A DNA stretch of 64,000 nt from Podospora comata (Eukaryota > Ascomycota > Sordariomycetes > Sordariales > Podosporaceae), in the NCBI GenBank assembly GCA_017354895.1, contig CP071497.1, positions 744,001 to 808,000 of the forward strand, read 5' to 3'. Position numbers and translations under genes: made by a program. A model generated the notes under the pieces. That model was not told the DNA's origin and did no database searches. It worked only from the letters and a program-made list of their open reading frames with translations. Shown one piece after another: positions 1-12,088 of the stretch (position 1 is its first letter; every line of letters starts with the position of its first letter).

Positions 1-3000
1 AGACCTCGATGGGCGGTGATCTCAAGCGGAGAGTTGGCATTGAAGGGAGCTACCGCTACAACCAGAGCTTCCTCTTGCGGTTCAAGAAACACTTCAGCTT
101 TGTCGATATCTCCGCCGCCGTCGAGGCAATCGTTGGGCACCACCCCATGCTCCGCGCGCGCTTCGGCCGGGGATTGCATGGGTGGGTGCAAAGGGCGCTG
201 CCCGAGGTGCCGGGCTCATACACGATATCTCAAAACACCATCCGATCCGAGAAGGAAGCCGAGGAAATTATCGCCAAGACGCAAATATCCATCAACGTCG
301 AGACAGGACCGGTGTTTGCAGTTGACTGCTTCACAACCCAGGATGAGCAGCAGTGGATTTACTTGGCCGCCCACCACCTTGCGGTCGATGTTCCATCCTG
401 GCGCACCATTATCCATGATTTGGACGAGCTCCTCGTGAACGGTAGTCTGCTGTCACAAAGGTCAATGCCATTCCACAAGTGGGTTGACATGCAGAAAGCT
501 GACGCCAGTGGCCCGGACCCAAGGGAGCTGCTCCCCTTCCCAGTCCAACCCGGCGATTATGCCTATTGGGGCCTCCAAGATGCCGCCAACACATATGGCG
601 ATGCTGTCGAGGTCGGCTTCTCGCTTAGCCACGAACTTACCTCGATACTCCAAACGTCATGCAACCAAGTATTCCAGACAGATTCCGTTGACATTTACCT
701 TGCCGCCCTCATGCTGTCTTTCGCCCAGACCTTCCACGACCGATCTGTGCCAGCCATTTGGAACCAAGAGCACGGGAGAGACCCCCTAAACCCTGATGTC
801 GATATCTCCGAGACAGTGGGGTGGGTCAGTTCCCTTTGCCCCATTGGCCAAAAGGTCGAGAGCGGGGACGACTTCATCACGGTTCTTCGCCACCTGAAAG
901 ATATAAGAAGAAATATTCCAGGACGAGGGATACAGTACTTTGGGTCGCGCTTCTACCACTACAACAAGGCCGATATCGTCGCTAACGACTGGCCATTTGA
1001 GATCATATTTCGTTACGCCGGTTCTATGCAGCATCTGGAAAGGGATGATGGCGTCCTAGAGCAACTTCCGATTCCCGGCCGGTCACTGGGCTCAAGAACC
1101 TCCGACATTGGAGCCGACGTGGGCCGCATTGCAATGTTTGAGGTTGACGCTGTGGTCGATCAAGGGATGGCGAGGGTGAAATTTCTCTACAGCAAACATT
1201 CCACAGACCAGACTCGGATATCACAGTGGATACACAACTACGAGCATCTGTTGCTGGAGGCTATTGGACGACTCAGGTACCACCCGCAGGAACTGACCTT
1301 GACCGACGTGCCGCATCTAGATGTTACATATGAGGGCTTGCAAACCTTTAACAAGGAACGGCTCTTGACACTCAACCTTCCCAGCGTCCGCGATGTCGAG
1401 ACCATTTACCCAGTCACCGCTGTCCAGCAGAGCATCCTGATCAGCCAGGCCTTGAGACCCGATACGTGCTATGTTCATGCAATTTACGAGTTTGCGTCCC
1501 CTAATGGTGACCCCATCGATATTTCGAGGATATGCACAGCCTGGCAACAAGTCACCATGAGACATGCGGCACTGAGGACCGTGTTTACCGAGAGCGTCAG
1601 CGAAACAGGCCTCTGGGACAAGGTGATACTGCGCCGAGCGTCTCCTGAAATGTTGTTCATCGACACAGCGCCCGCTGAAGATCCAGTGTACGAGCTCAGC
1701 AACCTCCCTAACCTCCGACCTTCAGATAGCAAGCCTCTCCATAGGCTGACAGTCTGCAAGGCGCCCACAAGGACTTTGGTGAAGCTGGATATCAGCACTG
1801 CTCTTTGTGATGTGAGTTTGGGCACCCATTCAAGTGCCGGCCATGGCCTGATACTGACCCGGTCAACAGTCCATTAGCATTCACCTTCTCCTTCATGACT
1901 TGCGACGAGTGTACGCCACCGAGAGGGCCATCATGGAACCAGAGCAGTTTCAATATCCCGATTACCTTTTTTTCCTCAAAAATGTCCGGCAAGAAAGCAG
2001 TCTCAAATACTGGCGTGAGAAACTGACTGGGGTCACCCCCTGCATGTTTCCGCGGCTCACTGTTCTTCCTGAAGAGCAGAAGTTTGTTAACGCTGGTCTG
2101 GAGCTTGACATCACTTCGTACGAGTTGGCCAACTTCACTCGGACTCACAAGATTTCTGCCGCTGCAGTACTTCGTCTCGCTTGGGGACTGCTCCTACGGT
2201 GCTTTACAGGCTCCAATCAAGTTTGCTTTGGCTTCCAAACAGCTGGGCGTGACGAGGCAAATGTTGGAATGAGACACGCAGTGGGGTCCTTTGCGAACAC
2301 AGTTGCCTGCACCTTCGAACTTTTAACATATGGCCCGGTGATTCACGCCCTTCAAAAGGTTGAGGAGGAGCTCCAGGCGACCCTGCCTCATCAGAATTTC
2401 ACCATGGCTGAGTTGCAACATGCCATGGGCGCCAAGGGTGGTGAGCGTTTATATAACTCTTGTTTAACTTTCACAGAAGAACCGGCTGGGTTGAACAGCA
2501 AGTTTACGACAAGAACGAGCTTCGAGTTGAAACCGATAACACTGCAGCAGACATTCGACACAGATGTCGTCGTAAATACACGATTCACTGGCGGAAAGCT
2601 GTTTGTCGATATTGGTCAACGAATCATGTCACCAGAGCAGTCGATCAACGTTGCCAGCACCTTTGGCAAGGCCATCCGGGCTATTTTGGCAACACCCAAC
2701 AGCTCAATCGGCCTCGTTGACCTCTTCACCGACAGAGACCTCGCCCAAATCCTGGCTTGGGATGCTGAATCTCCCCAGTTAACCGAGACACTCACTGACA
2801 CGGTTGTGCATGAGTTGATCTCGAGGCAGGCGGAGATGCAGCCCTCATCGCAGGCCATATGTTCCTGGGATGGCTCATACACATATCTGCAACTGGAGGA
2901 AGAGGCGACCAAGCTCGCTCATCACTTGGTGGATGCAGGGGTTGGGCCTCATTCCGTGGTTCCTGTGGTGATGGACAAATGCAAGCTTGCTCCTGTCGCT

Positions 3001-6000
3001 ATGCTGGCCGTCCTCAAGTGAGTTTCTTGCATCCTGATCCACTGACTTTCATCTTGCTAACGCTCTTAGGGCCGGTGCTGCATTCGTTCCCGTGGATTCG
3101 CTCGAGCTTGGTATCATCCAGCCGATTTTTGAACGGCTCACCAACTCGAGGGTTGCTGTTTCGTCTGAACTTGCGGCCCCTGTTCTCAGCAACCTTTTTG
3201 ATCAAGTAGTTGTCGTTACCTCTGAGCTCATGGGGGCAATTCCAGATAACCTAGGATCGCTGACCTCGATGGCCGCCCCGACAGACGCTGCCTGTGTCCT
3301 TTTCGTTCCTACATCAACCAGCGAGGCCCGGGGGGTCACCTTCAGCCACTCTGCCCTGGCTACCGCTTTGGTTGGCCAAGGCCCTGCTGCTCGAATCACA
3401 CCACTCAGTCGCGTCATGCAGCTATCGTCCTTCAATGTCGACATTTGTATTACCGAGATTTTCACAACGCTGGTCTATGGCGCTTGTGTTTGCATACCAT
3501 CGGCTGCTGAGAAGCTACAGGATTTTGGTGCGGCCGTCAACCGCATGCAGGTCAACTGGAGTTACATGACGCCTCTCCTGTCGAGGAAACTGGATCCGAC
3601 CCTTCTGCCTTCTCTCAAAGTTGTTTGTTTCCGGACACGAAGCCTCGACGATGACACGTACAACATTTGGCATGGGAAGGTCAACGTCGTGCTGGCCTAT
3701 GGGCCACAGGACTGTTGTCCTCTCGGGATTGCCTTCCTCGAAGCCATGGGAACACATCATCTACGCAGCATCGGGCGACCTTTCAGCGGAAACCTCCTCA
3801 TTGTTAACCCAGAAGACCACAAGAAGCGTGTTCCAGTTGGCGCTGTTGGAGAGCTTGTTGTGGAGGGACCAACGCTGGGCTTCTCCTACCCAAACAGGGA
3901 ATCCACTGTGAGCCCGATGTCGCCCCTCGGAACTACCGGAGGCAAGGCCCGCTACTTCAAGACTGGTCACCGCGCCAGATACACCGAGGGTGGTCTTATG
4001 GAGTTTATCTCTAGTCAGAGGGAGGATATTGACCTTGACGGCAAAACGATCAACGTTACGGAGATCGAGCAGTATCTTCGACGTTGTCTGGGTCGCGGCA
4101 TGGACGTTATCGTAGATATTGTGGCATTCCGAGGACCGAAATCCGACACCATTTTAGCTGCATTTGTGGAGTTTGGTGATCGCATTGAGGTGGATGAAAG
4201 CCTTAGCTCGCTGAGCCCTGCCACCCAGGAGCAGTTGGCTACGGTGAAGCAGCTGGTTCAGGCTGGACTGGAGAACCGACCGCCCCCATGCATGCTGCCC
4301 TCGGTCTTCATACCCGTCAAGCATCTCCCGGTGACGCCGTCTCTCAAGGTCAACCGACGACGTCTACAGAAGATGATCACTGGGATGACCAAAGAGGAAC
4401 TGTTCAGCATTTGCGCCTTCTCTACCGAAGCGAGACTGGCCATGCTGAAGCCACTGCCACCGACAGAAAGTGAGGAGAAAATGAGATTGTTGTGGGCAAG
4501 GGTTTTGGGCATGGAAGATTCCAAGATCACGGCTTTGGATACCTTCTTTGGACTTGGAGGCGATGTGATCATGGCTGGGCAACTAGTAGCCGCTTGCCGC
4601 CGCGAGGGCATTTCACTTCCGATCGCCAAAGTACTTCAAAATGCCACCTTGGCTGAACTCAGCAGGACCGTTGCGGAGACTGCAAGTCCTCAGAGCCTAC
4701 CCGTTCCACAAGCACCCACCTCTCCGCCACCACCGGTTCCCACAGCATCAAATTCGCCTGCGCCACCACCAACCCCCAGCCAAACCCCGGTTCCCAACCC
4801 TTCACCAACTGCCCAATCATCGAACGCTATCAAGGAAGTCTTCATTGAGAAGGTTATTGCGCCCAAGATTGGAGTGGACCCAAGCTCGATTGCCGATGCA
4901 GCCGAAGCCTCGTCGGTTCAGATCAGGTACATTGAGACGGGTATGCTGCGTGGACGATCCAACATCAATTACTTGACGTTCAACTTCATCGGCGCGGTGG
5001 ACTCCAAGAAGTTGGAAACAGCCTGCAAAACCTTGATCAGCATTCATCCAATACTACGCACTGTATTTGTCCCATATAATCGTCGAGTGTACCAGGCTGT
5101 TCTCAAGAATCCCGACATCGAGTTCCGTCGTCATTACTGCCCGACCTGGAGGCTTGCCACCATGTTGGAGAAGATTGTCAAAAAGGACCAGTCCTCTGGC
5201 ACCAAGTTTGAAACACCAATGACAAAATTCATGTTTTTGGACGGGAGCAAGCAGTCGATTCTAATTCTGAGGCTCACCAAGGCTCAATATGATGACTTGT
5301 CCGTGGCCTTGTTGGTCAAGGACCTCAAGCGACTTTACGATGGATCTCAACCGGCACCCAAAAGGCCAAGTTATTGCGATTTCCTGCGGACTGCCCAGCT
5401 CTCCATGGCCCAAGGCCCGGGTGCGGAGGAGTACTGGCGAGCGTTACTAGAAGGCGCTGTGATGACACAGGTTGTTGCCCATTCTCAGCCCTACCAGATG
5501 TCTACCCACGTCAAGACAATTCGAAACCCCATGCTGTCTCTGGGACCCCTTTCAAGTCTCGGTATCTCATTCGAGACAGTCCTCAAGGCAGCTTGGGGTA
5601 TGACGCTTGCCAAGCTCTCGGCAACGTCCGATGTCGTTTTTGGAGAACTGATCGATGGGCGACATGTGCGGCTACCTGGGAATGTATCTGTTGCTGGTGT
5701 GATGGGCCCCACCGTCAACACGATCCCCATCCGTATTCAGTTTCCCGACGCCTCATTGACGCCCATGAGTTTGCTTCAATACGTCCAAGCCCAGCACGGT
5801 GCCGGCGTGCCATTTGAGAACCTCGGGACTCTTTTTCTGATCGAAAAGTGCACACCATGGCCATACTGGACACGTTTCAGTACGGTTGTTCGACATCAGT
5901 ATGAGGATACCGCCATCCTGCCCAATGAGCCCAAGTCATTTCATCTTGGTGCAGCGTCATGCAAATTCACCATCAACGAGTCCAGAGCCCAGGACATTCC

Positions 6001-7432
6001 AGATCTCTTTGTGAGATCCGTGGTTCGACCCCCTGGCCGAGTTGAAATATCCATTTCGTACTGTTCTGAGCGGATCCCGGAAGCGTTTGCCGACCACGCT
6101 CTCCGCATGCTGGCAACCAACATCACCATGCTCACCAATGCCAACCTCACGCAAGAGCTGATCCCACAGGGGTATCAGTACCGCAATATGATGAGGCGAA
6201 TTCCCCTGACACCGAGCGAGTCAGCTTCTAGCCAGAGTTCGGAAGCCGACAGCTTGAATCTGATCAACTCCCTCAGCCAAGAACAGATCACGCTCATTAG
6301 GACGGCGGTTTCCAATACATGGTCGACGATTTTGAATCCTCTTGCGCTCGGAGTGCCGGAGGATCAGGTGCACAATGCCTCATTTTACGATCTCTGGGGC
6401 AGTCTGATCCCGGCGTCGCAAATGATGCAGCAGTTGAACCGGGAGCTTCCCAAAGCCAACATCCCAGGCGCCGATGCCAATCTCAAGGTCACAATGGAAG
6501 AGATTATTGAGAACGCCACCATGCTCAAGCAGTTTGAAGTCATCGCGTCCAAGGTGAAGCCGCTAGGAAATAAAGATGCAGCAAGGAAGGAGAAGTCAAG
6601 GGAGACCACCCGGGTGGGCACCGATAGCCCCAAACTCTCGGGTTTGCAACAGAAGCGAAAGCCAAGCATGAACAACTTGGCCGCCCCAGCGAGCTCGAGC
6701 TCCCTTGGATCACGCATCCGCCGTCTGGCGAGCACCGTGGGCCGTACTAACTCGCCGCCCATTGCCAGACCACAGACGGCAACCTCTCCCCCACCGGTTA
6801 CGCCAACAACCCCAGTTGCCATCGGATTGGCATCTGCCATGGTGGCGGACATGTCACCGCTTGCGCCCAAGCTCGTCGGGAGTCTGTCTCCAAGCATGGC
6901 AAGCACACCTACCATGCGCAATGGCGCCAGCAGCGCGGCTGGTGTACCAAATTCTGCGCCCCAGCTGCCAAGCCTGCCGCTATTTGAGTCCATCGCCGAA
7001 GAATCAGAAGCTGCCAGCGACAACACGCTCAAGCCAGCCGCATGGAGGAAAGCGAGTCCACTGCTCCCAGGCAGTTCAGCCGACAGCATGACGACGGGAA
7101 GTTCAGCCAGCAGCCACCACAGCGGTGAAGGGCTGGGGCTGATGGCTAGGATTGACGAGCACGACACGGAGGAGGACACCATTGTTGCCACAAATAACCA
7201 AATCCGCACTGGAGCCAATACACCTATGATCACAGAGGAGATTATTGCTGGTGAAGCCGAGGATGTGGCCAGCTCGCTTGCGGCGCCGCCTACTGCGACG
7301 CCCAAGACGGGGAGCACCAGGTATTTTTCTACGACATCAAGTGGGCAGGCTGAATCAACAGCGAGCGTGAGGGAAGCAAAAGAAAGGAGTAGATTGTGGG
7401 GGAAGACGGGGATGTCACCTGTTGTTGGGTAG
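1..7432 (+). CDS. nonribosomal peptide synthetase, C-terminal part (5' partial)
   Basis: Three exons: <3-1811, 1870-3017, 3070-7432, with introns of 58 and 52 bp (GTGAGT donors, ACAG and TTAG acceptors). The frame is open at the left edge, and the E domain lacks its usual first 30 or so residues, so the gene begins outside. The 2439 visible residues read: epimerization domain (1 to about 430, intact HHLAVD at 124-129 and a GRDPL..VGW motif); C domain (about 450-890); A-like domain (about 910-1400); T-like domain (about 1440-1510, GGDV instead of GGDS, Val1485); C domain (about 1570-2010); second T-like segment (about 2045-2130, LWGSL where LGGDS is expected, Leu2098); and a Ser/Pro/Ala-rich tail to 2439. 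The A-like domain has TSTSEARG for the A3 loop and TGHR for TGDR. The first C domain has ST-ALC-D for HHxxxD, the second TKAQYDD. Assembly-line enzyme; product unknown. Degenerate A domains are also known in NPS6/SidD siderophore synthetases, but this gene is longer and no siderophore genes are nearby. Confidence 0.93.
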
Positions 7433-9044
7433 AGAAAAGTCATGCTGTGTTTCTTTTGTTGGTGCGGGTGAAAGGGATTTGGGATGGCCGGTGCATTGGA
7501 TGGAATTGGGATACCCTGGGTGCCTTGAACATGGACTGTTCTTCTATGTGTTGTTGTTGTTGTTGTTTGAGTCACTGCCTCTATTGTCAATGTTTGTGTT
7601 GGTTTATACATTGCATATCTTACACCAATTTGTCTGTTTTATGTAATATTTTTATTCTCATAGTCCTAGTCCTCAGCGAACTGGACAATGTTTTGATATT
7701 TCGGGCATTTGGACAAAGCCGCCGTGTATGGAACCCCGGTTACGACCGAGGGACACATCATGGCAATGCTTTCCAGGCCGGTGATGTGATTTGTTGCTGT
7801 CGGTGTTTTCTGGGGGGCTCTAGCAAGGTCTTATGTAGCACTGCATGACCTTCCGCAATAGGGTTCAAAGAGGAAGGCAGACGGGGGGGATGGACGGAGC
7901 GATTCGGTGCGGTCTGTCGGTGTGGGGGTGATGCAGCCAACTGTCCGGATTCTTGCTCTCTCCTTGGTGTTGGTGTGTTCTTTTAGGAGAGAAGAGGGGG
8001 TGGCGTTTTCTGCTCTGGGGGCTGGTCGGAGTCAGCTAATTAGTATCAGATATGCACTTCAATGACGAAAGACAGGTTTTCCTGGAGGAGGAACCCGAGT
8101 TCGGGTTCGGGAGAATGTGTGGGTAAAACTTTTCTCTTTTACATGAAGGATTTCGGTTCGAAGTGGAAATCGGTGGATGAACGCAACATGGTGGTTTACC
8201 TTACCTTGCTGTCGCTGCATAGTGGCGCCATTCCTACTGCAGATAGTTCTCCGGGGGCCACCAATCGGGTTCGGAGCCCTGGGGGATGCTGCAGAGGGAT
8301 GCGACTGTGACTTCTTCAGCGGTTTGTCAGTGCACCACCAGAGAAAGAAATCCGCAGCTCGCCGGGTGTAAAGGATTTCGGGGTTTGGCGGGGACTGGGC
8401 TAGCTGAGCTGCGTGGATAGAAGACGAGTAACGATTGTCAAGCCATGGATGTTTTCCTCTCTCGTTTTTCATCATTGAAGATTCGCGATTCATAAGCATT
8501 CCCAATTGAATGGATCGTCAGCCGGGAACGAACAAAAGAAGATCATGGGGTAGCACGGCACGACACAACACCCTTTCCATTCCCAGCAGCTTGGGCCGCG
8601 CTAACCCCCTTCCAGAACCTGCCCTCGCCCATGCGTCTTTTTCCTCTCTCTCTCTGCAGGACAGCAATGAAATAGTTTGCTGTCAAACCCTGGACACCGG
8701 GTGGGCGGTGTGGTGCTGTTGGTTCAACCGTCCAAGAAAGCCCCCGACGGACGGAACCCTCCCGGGCCAGTTTTCCCCAGCTGTGGTACTTCTTGTTCCC
8801 CATCCCCCCCCGCGTTCTTGACTTTTGTCCCAATTCCTTTTCGCTCCAACATTTCCCACGAACAACACACTTGTTGGGTGCTCCACATTGCGCGCCCGCG
8901 TGTTCTTTGTTTCTCAACGTCTAGACCACAGGGCCAAGAAAAACGGCTTCACTTGTCACTGACTTTTTGCTTTTGAGCTGAGTGAAAGTGGGGGATTGAT
9001 TGATCGACAGAAACCATTTTGGCTCCCGCGACCGTTTTTCCACG
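7433..9044. other. intergenic region between NRPS and methyltransferase
   Basis: No coding region supported. It should hold the NRPS 3' end and the methyltransferase promoter. A short TTG/TGT microsatellite lies at about 7549-7568. Open frames here are short, overlap on both strands and show no family features. Confidence 0.6.
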
Positions 9045-10444
9045 ATGGCCTCCACCGACGACGCTCCACCTGTCCCCACCACCGCAACATCGGCGCCATC
9101 ACCACCAGCTGCTTCCCCATCCCCGGCGCCGGAGGGGAAATTGTCGGGGAAGAGCTCACCCAAATCTGGGGCGGGTTCGCCGAGGAATTTGGATGATGCG
9201 CTTGATCCGCTGAATGGGGAGCACTGGACTCAGCACGTATCTCTCCCCCTTATAAACACCCTACTTGTTTCAAAGCGCGCGCGACTAATGAGGTTTTTTG
9301 GGGGGGAGGAATAGCCAGTTGAAGACGACAGCGACTCGGTCCTTGACAGCGTTCTCAGTTCCACCGCGAGTCTGTCCTCGAGTATATTTGAATACCGCAA
9401 CATCAACGGCCGGACGTTCCACAGCGACAAGACCAACGCCGAGTACTGGGGCCCGAACGATGACAAGCAGCTGCAGAGCCAGGATATCATTCACCACTGC
9501 CTGACGCTTGTGCTGGAGGGGAAGTTGTATCTGGCGCCGATTGACGCGGGGAAGATTAGCAAGGTTTTGGACGTGGGCACTGGAGGGGGCTTGTGGGCCA
9601 TGTTTGTTTTTCTCTTCCCCCTTTTTCTTTCTCCGATGCTGATGATGGCAGTGACTTTGCGGACCTGCACCCCAACCTGGAGGTGACGGGGACGGACATC
9701 TCCCCTGTGCAACCATCGTGGGTGCCCCCCAATGTGAGATTCGAGATTGAGGACGCGACGCTGCCGTGGACGTTCAGGGAGAATTCCTTTGACTTTGTGC
9801 ACATGAGGTATTTGTTCGGCTCGATTCCGGACTGGGATGCGATTTTTGAGCAGGCTTATGCGGCGACGAAGCCGGGGGGGTGGATTGAGAGTTTTGAGGC
9901 GGATGCAAATCTGTACTCGGAAGATGGGACGGTGACGGAGGACTCGCCGATGGGGACGTGGACCAAAGTTTTCAAGGAGGCCAAGAAGAAGTTTGGGAGG
10001 ACGTTCTTCCCTATTGAGGAGGACGTGCAGAGGAGAGGCATTGAGAAGGCTGGGTTTGTCAACATAACTGTGAAGGATATCAAGGTGAGTTCTGTTTAGG
10101 AGGTGTAGGGCGGATGTAGGCTGACCTTGATGGCAATAGGTGCCGATGACGGGATTCCCGAAGGACCCGAAGCTGAAGGAGATTGGGCAGTATAGCCATT
10201 TGGCTATTGAGCAGGACTTGGAAGGTTCGTTTGCTACCCACCATGCCTGATGAAACGAAGACCAGAAACTAACAAGATAACAGGCATGGTGCTCTACATT
10301 TTTGGAGAAGTCATGGGCTGGTCCGTGCTGGAGATCCACGCTTTCCTGGCTCACTTCCGTAAGCAGATGAGAAACAAGAACTGCCATCCCTTGTTTCCGA
10401 TCAGGATTGTGTACGCCCAGAAGCCAGAGAAGAAGAAGGACTGA
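9045..10444 (+). CDS. LaeA-like SAM-dependent methyltransferase
   Basis: Five exons: 9045-9236, 9315-9601, 9652-10084, 10140-10224, 10284-10444; predicted 385 residues. The ATG at 9045 starts a low-complexity Ala/Ser/Pro leader of about 45 residues. Then come a stretch resembling fungal LaeA-type enzymes (EYRNINGRTFHSDKTNAEYW-like region), SAM-binding motif I (VLDVGTGGGLWA) at the exon 2/3 junction, DFADLHPNLEVTGTDISPVQP, an acidic motif (EIEDATLPW) and a C-terminal helix region (MVLYIFGEVMGW). The family covers LaeA global regulators of secondary metabolism and many small-molecule methyltransferases; sequence alone does not separate these. It starts 1.6 kb downstream of the NRPS in the same direction, so a shared pathway is possible but not shown. 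The first 45 residues are probably disordered. Confidence 0.88.
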
Positions 10445-10977
10445 GCAGAGATCAAGAGTTTGCGACGGATGATGGATAAGTGAGAAAAAGTGGTGGTGGT
10501 GGTGGATACTATGACATATATCTGATTTTCATTTCTTGTTCATAGCGTAAATTGGAAATAAGTCTGACATGTAAGACCTCTTTGATACTTCAGGAACTAT
10601 CTTGTCACCCTAAAGGGCTGTGGAACTTTTGTGCAATGCAATGTGTCTCCATGGCAACACTGGCGTGGGATCCACAAAAGGGGCTATTGCTTTCTCCACA
10701 CTTTGGCAACATCCAACCCAGCCTTGATGAATGAGCAACCCAATCTTGAAACACACGTCTCCAATATGACGATGATAAACGCGAGGGGTATGACAGTGGT
10801 AGCTGCAGAAATTAAGGGTTTGGGTGGATGGCAGCCGAGAAGAACCATTTTAAGTTACCTAATGTGATGCGTTTGGAGGACAGGGGGATTCTTTTTCTGG
10901 ACTTCTGTAAACTCCGGTAGAAAGGAGATCTGTGGGATTCTAAATTTGTCGCAAAGGGGAAGGTGCTAAAAAATATT
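10445..10977. other. intergenic, methyltransferase 3' side
   Basis: Probable 3' untranslated region of the methyltransferase (TGG repeats near 10490-10504) followed by non-coding DNA up to the tRNA gene. I see no gene here. Confidence 0.5.
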
Positions 10978-11062
10978 CGACCAGCATGGGACTCGAACCC
11001 ACAACCTCGGCTTTGCAATCCCTTAGTAGGAGAGCCACACGCTACCATTGCGCCAACTGGCC
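10978..11062 (-). tRNA. tRNA-Arg(CCT) with a 13-nt intron
   Basis: The minus strand folds as a cloverleaf. The 7-bp acceptor stem has G-T wobbles at 2-71 and 7-66. The D arm is GCGC/GCGT around AATGGTA. The anticodon stem TGGCT/AGCCG encloses CT-CCT-A, and the T arm is GTGGG/CCCAT around TTCGAGT. The anticodon loop is 20 nt instead of 7, which fits a 13-nt intron after position 37, the standard place for nuclear tRNA introns. CCT reads AGG (Arg). No CCA is encoded, as expected for a eukaryote. Confidence 0.9.
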
Positions 11063-12088
11063 GCTTATCAATGGGAATCCAATGAGGGCGAGTGTCTATA
11101 AAACTGCTGCTCAGTCAGTCGTGTAATCGCATCTCCATATATCTCACCGGCCCATGGCCTCGATTTATCTTAAGATCATCACAATATAGCTCACCGCTCA
11201 TCTTATAAAATACACCAGAACCGCCACATCGTATCAGCCGCCTTGCACCCAATAGGGCCCGAAGAAGATAGGTTTTGTTTGACAGATGAAACTATCGAGA
11301 ACTCACAGTCCCATGTTAGAAGAAATGCTCGGACAATAGACAGCAAAAGCTAAGACTCTAGATACCAAAAGCTCAGCAGTCCACCACATTGCCACCCACC
11401 CTGACATCACTGAAAGGCAAACATAATGTGCCAGTCGATCTTCAAGTCCAAGTTGTCCAGGCAAGCAGCGGCGTCATCTTCCAATGTGGAGCGATTGGCC
11501 CGCGGACCGGGTCAAACAGTATTCCGAGTTGCCGGCAACCAGAGGTAAAAGTACAACGATCAATCCAAGAAGCGCATGACTATGGCCCGGCAGATTGGTA
11601 CTTGTGAGTCCTGCCGAAAGAAGAAGAGCCGTTGTGACATATCGGAAGAGTTATATTATGGTTAGGACGATACCTGCTTTGTTGCCACTAAGGTAAGACC
11701 CAAAGCGCAAGGCGATTTGTTCACGATGTCAATACCTACAGCTAACCCGGATTTAGGTCCAATTATTGGTGCTGCGCTTTAGTCCTGGTCGGCCGCACGA
11801 ATGATTGAGAGATTATGGCTTAGATACGATACAGACAAGCCAGATATTATCCCTAGTATAACCCTAATGAAAGAAAATATCGGTCCCTGCCACCGTGACC
11901 TCCTATGTAGATAAGATCCCTACTACCCCGGCGATGGATACTTACTTTAACGATATTGTTATTAGACAGAGATATCCTGCCTCCCTTGAGCAGGGCAATT
12001 TTTAAGCGTTTCAAAGCCCTGTCTTTACCAAAGAAAAGGGAAATTAGTTTGGTATATATCTTGTGTCTTTTTCACTGTTTTGTATATT
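11063..12088. other. gene-poor stretch with a transcription-factor relic
   Basis: Mostly non-coding and moderately AT-rich from about 11640 onward, with many in-frame stops. The only recognisable item is the Zn2Cys6 fragment at 11576-11665, annotated separately. Confidence 0.5.
11576..11665 (+). pseudogene. Zn2Cys6 DNA-binding domain relic
   Basis: A 29-codon frame starts at the ATG at 11576 and stops with TAG at 11663-11665. It contains CESCRKKKSRCD, the CX2CX6C first half of a Zn(II)2Cys6 binuclear cluster with its basic patch. The second half (CX5-12CX2CX6-8C) does not follow in any frame I could read. This looks like the truncated or decayed start of a fungal zinc-cluster regulator. A real first exon with a distant second exon is possible, but no downstream exon is visible. 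Confidence 0.55.

Noticed and set aside
1-7432. Assignment of the NRPS as the NPS6/SidD extracellular siderophore synthetase
   Set aside because: A degenerate A domain is shared, but the visible part alone already exceeds the usual length, and no siderophore acyltransferase, hydroxylase or transporter genes are in the window. The first module lies outside.
6385-7611. 408-codon open frame on the minus strand under the NRPS tail
   Set aside because: It is antisense to a low-complexity coding region, has no family features, and its openness follows from the biased composition of the sense strand.
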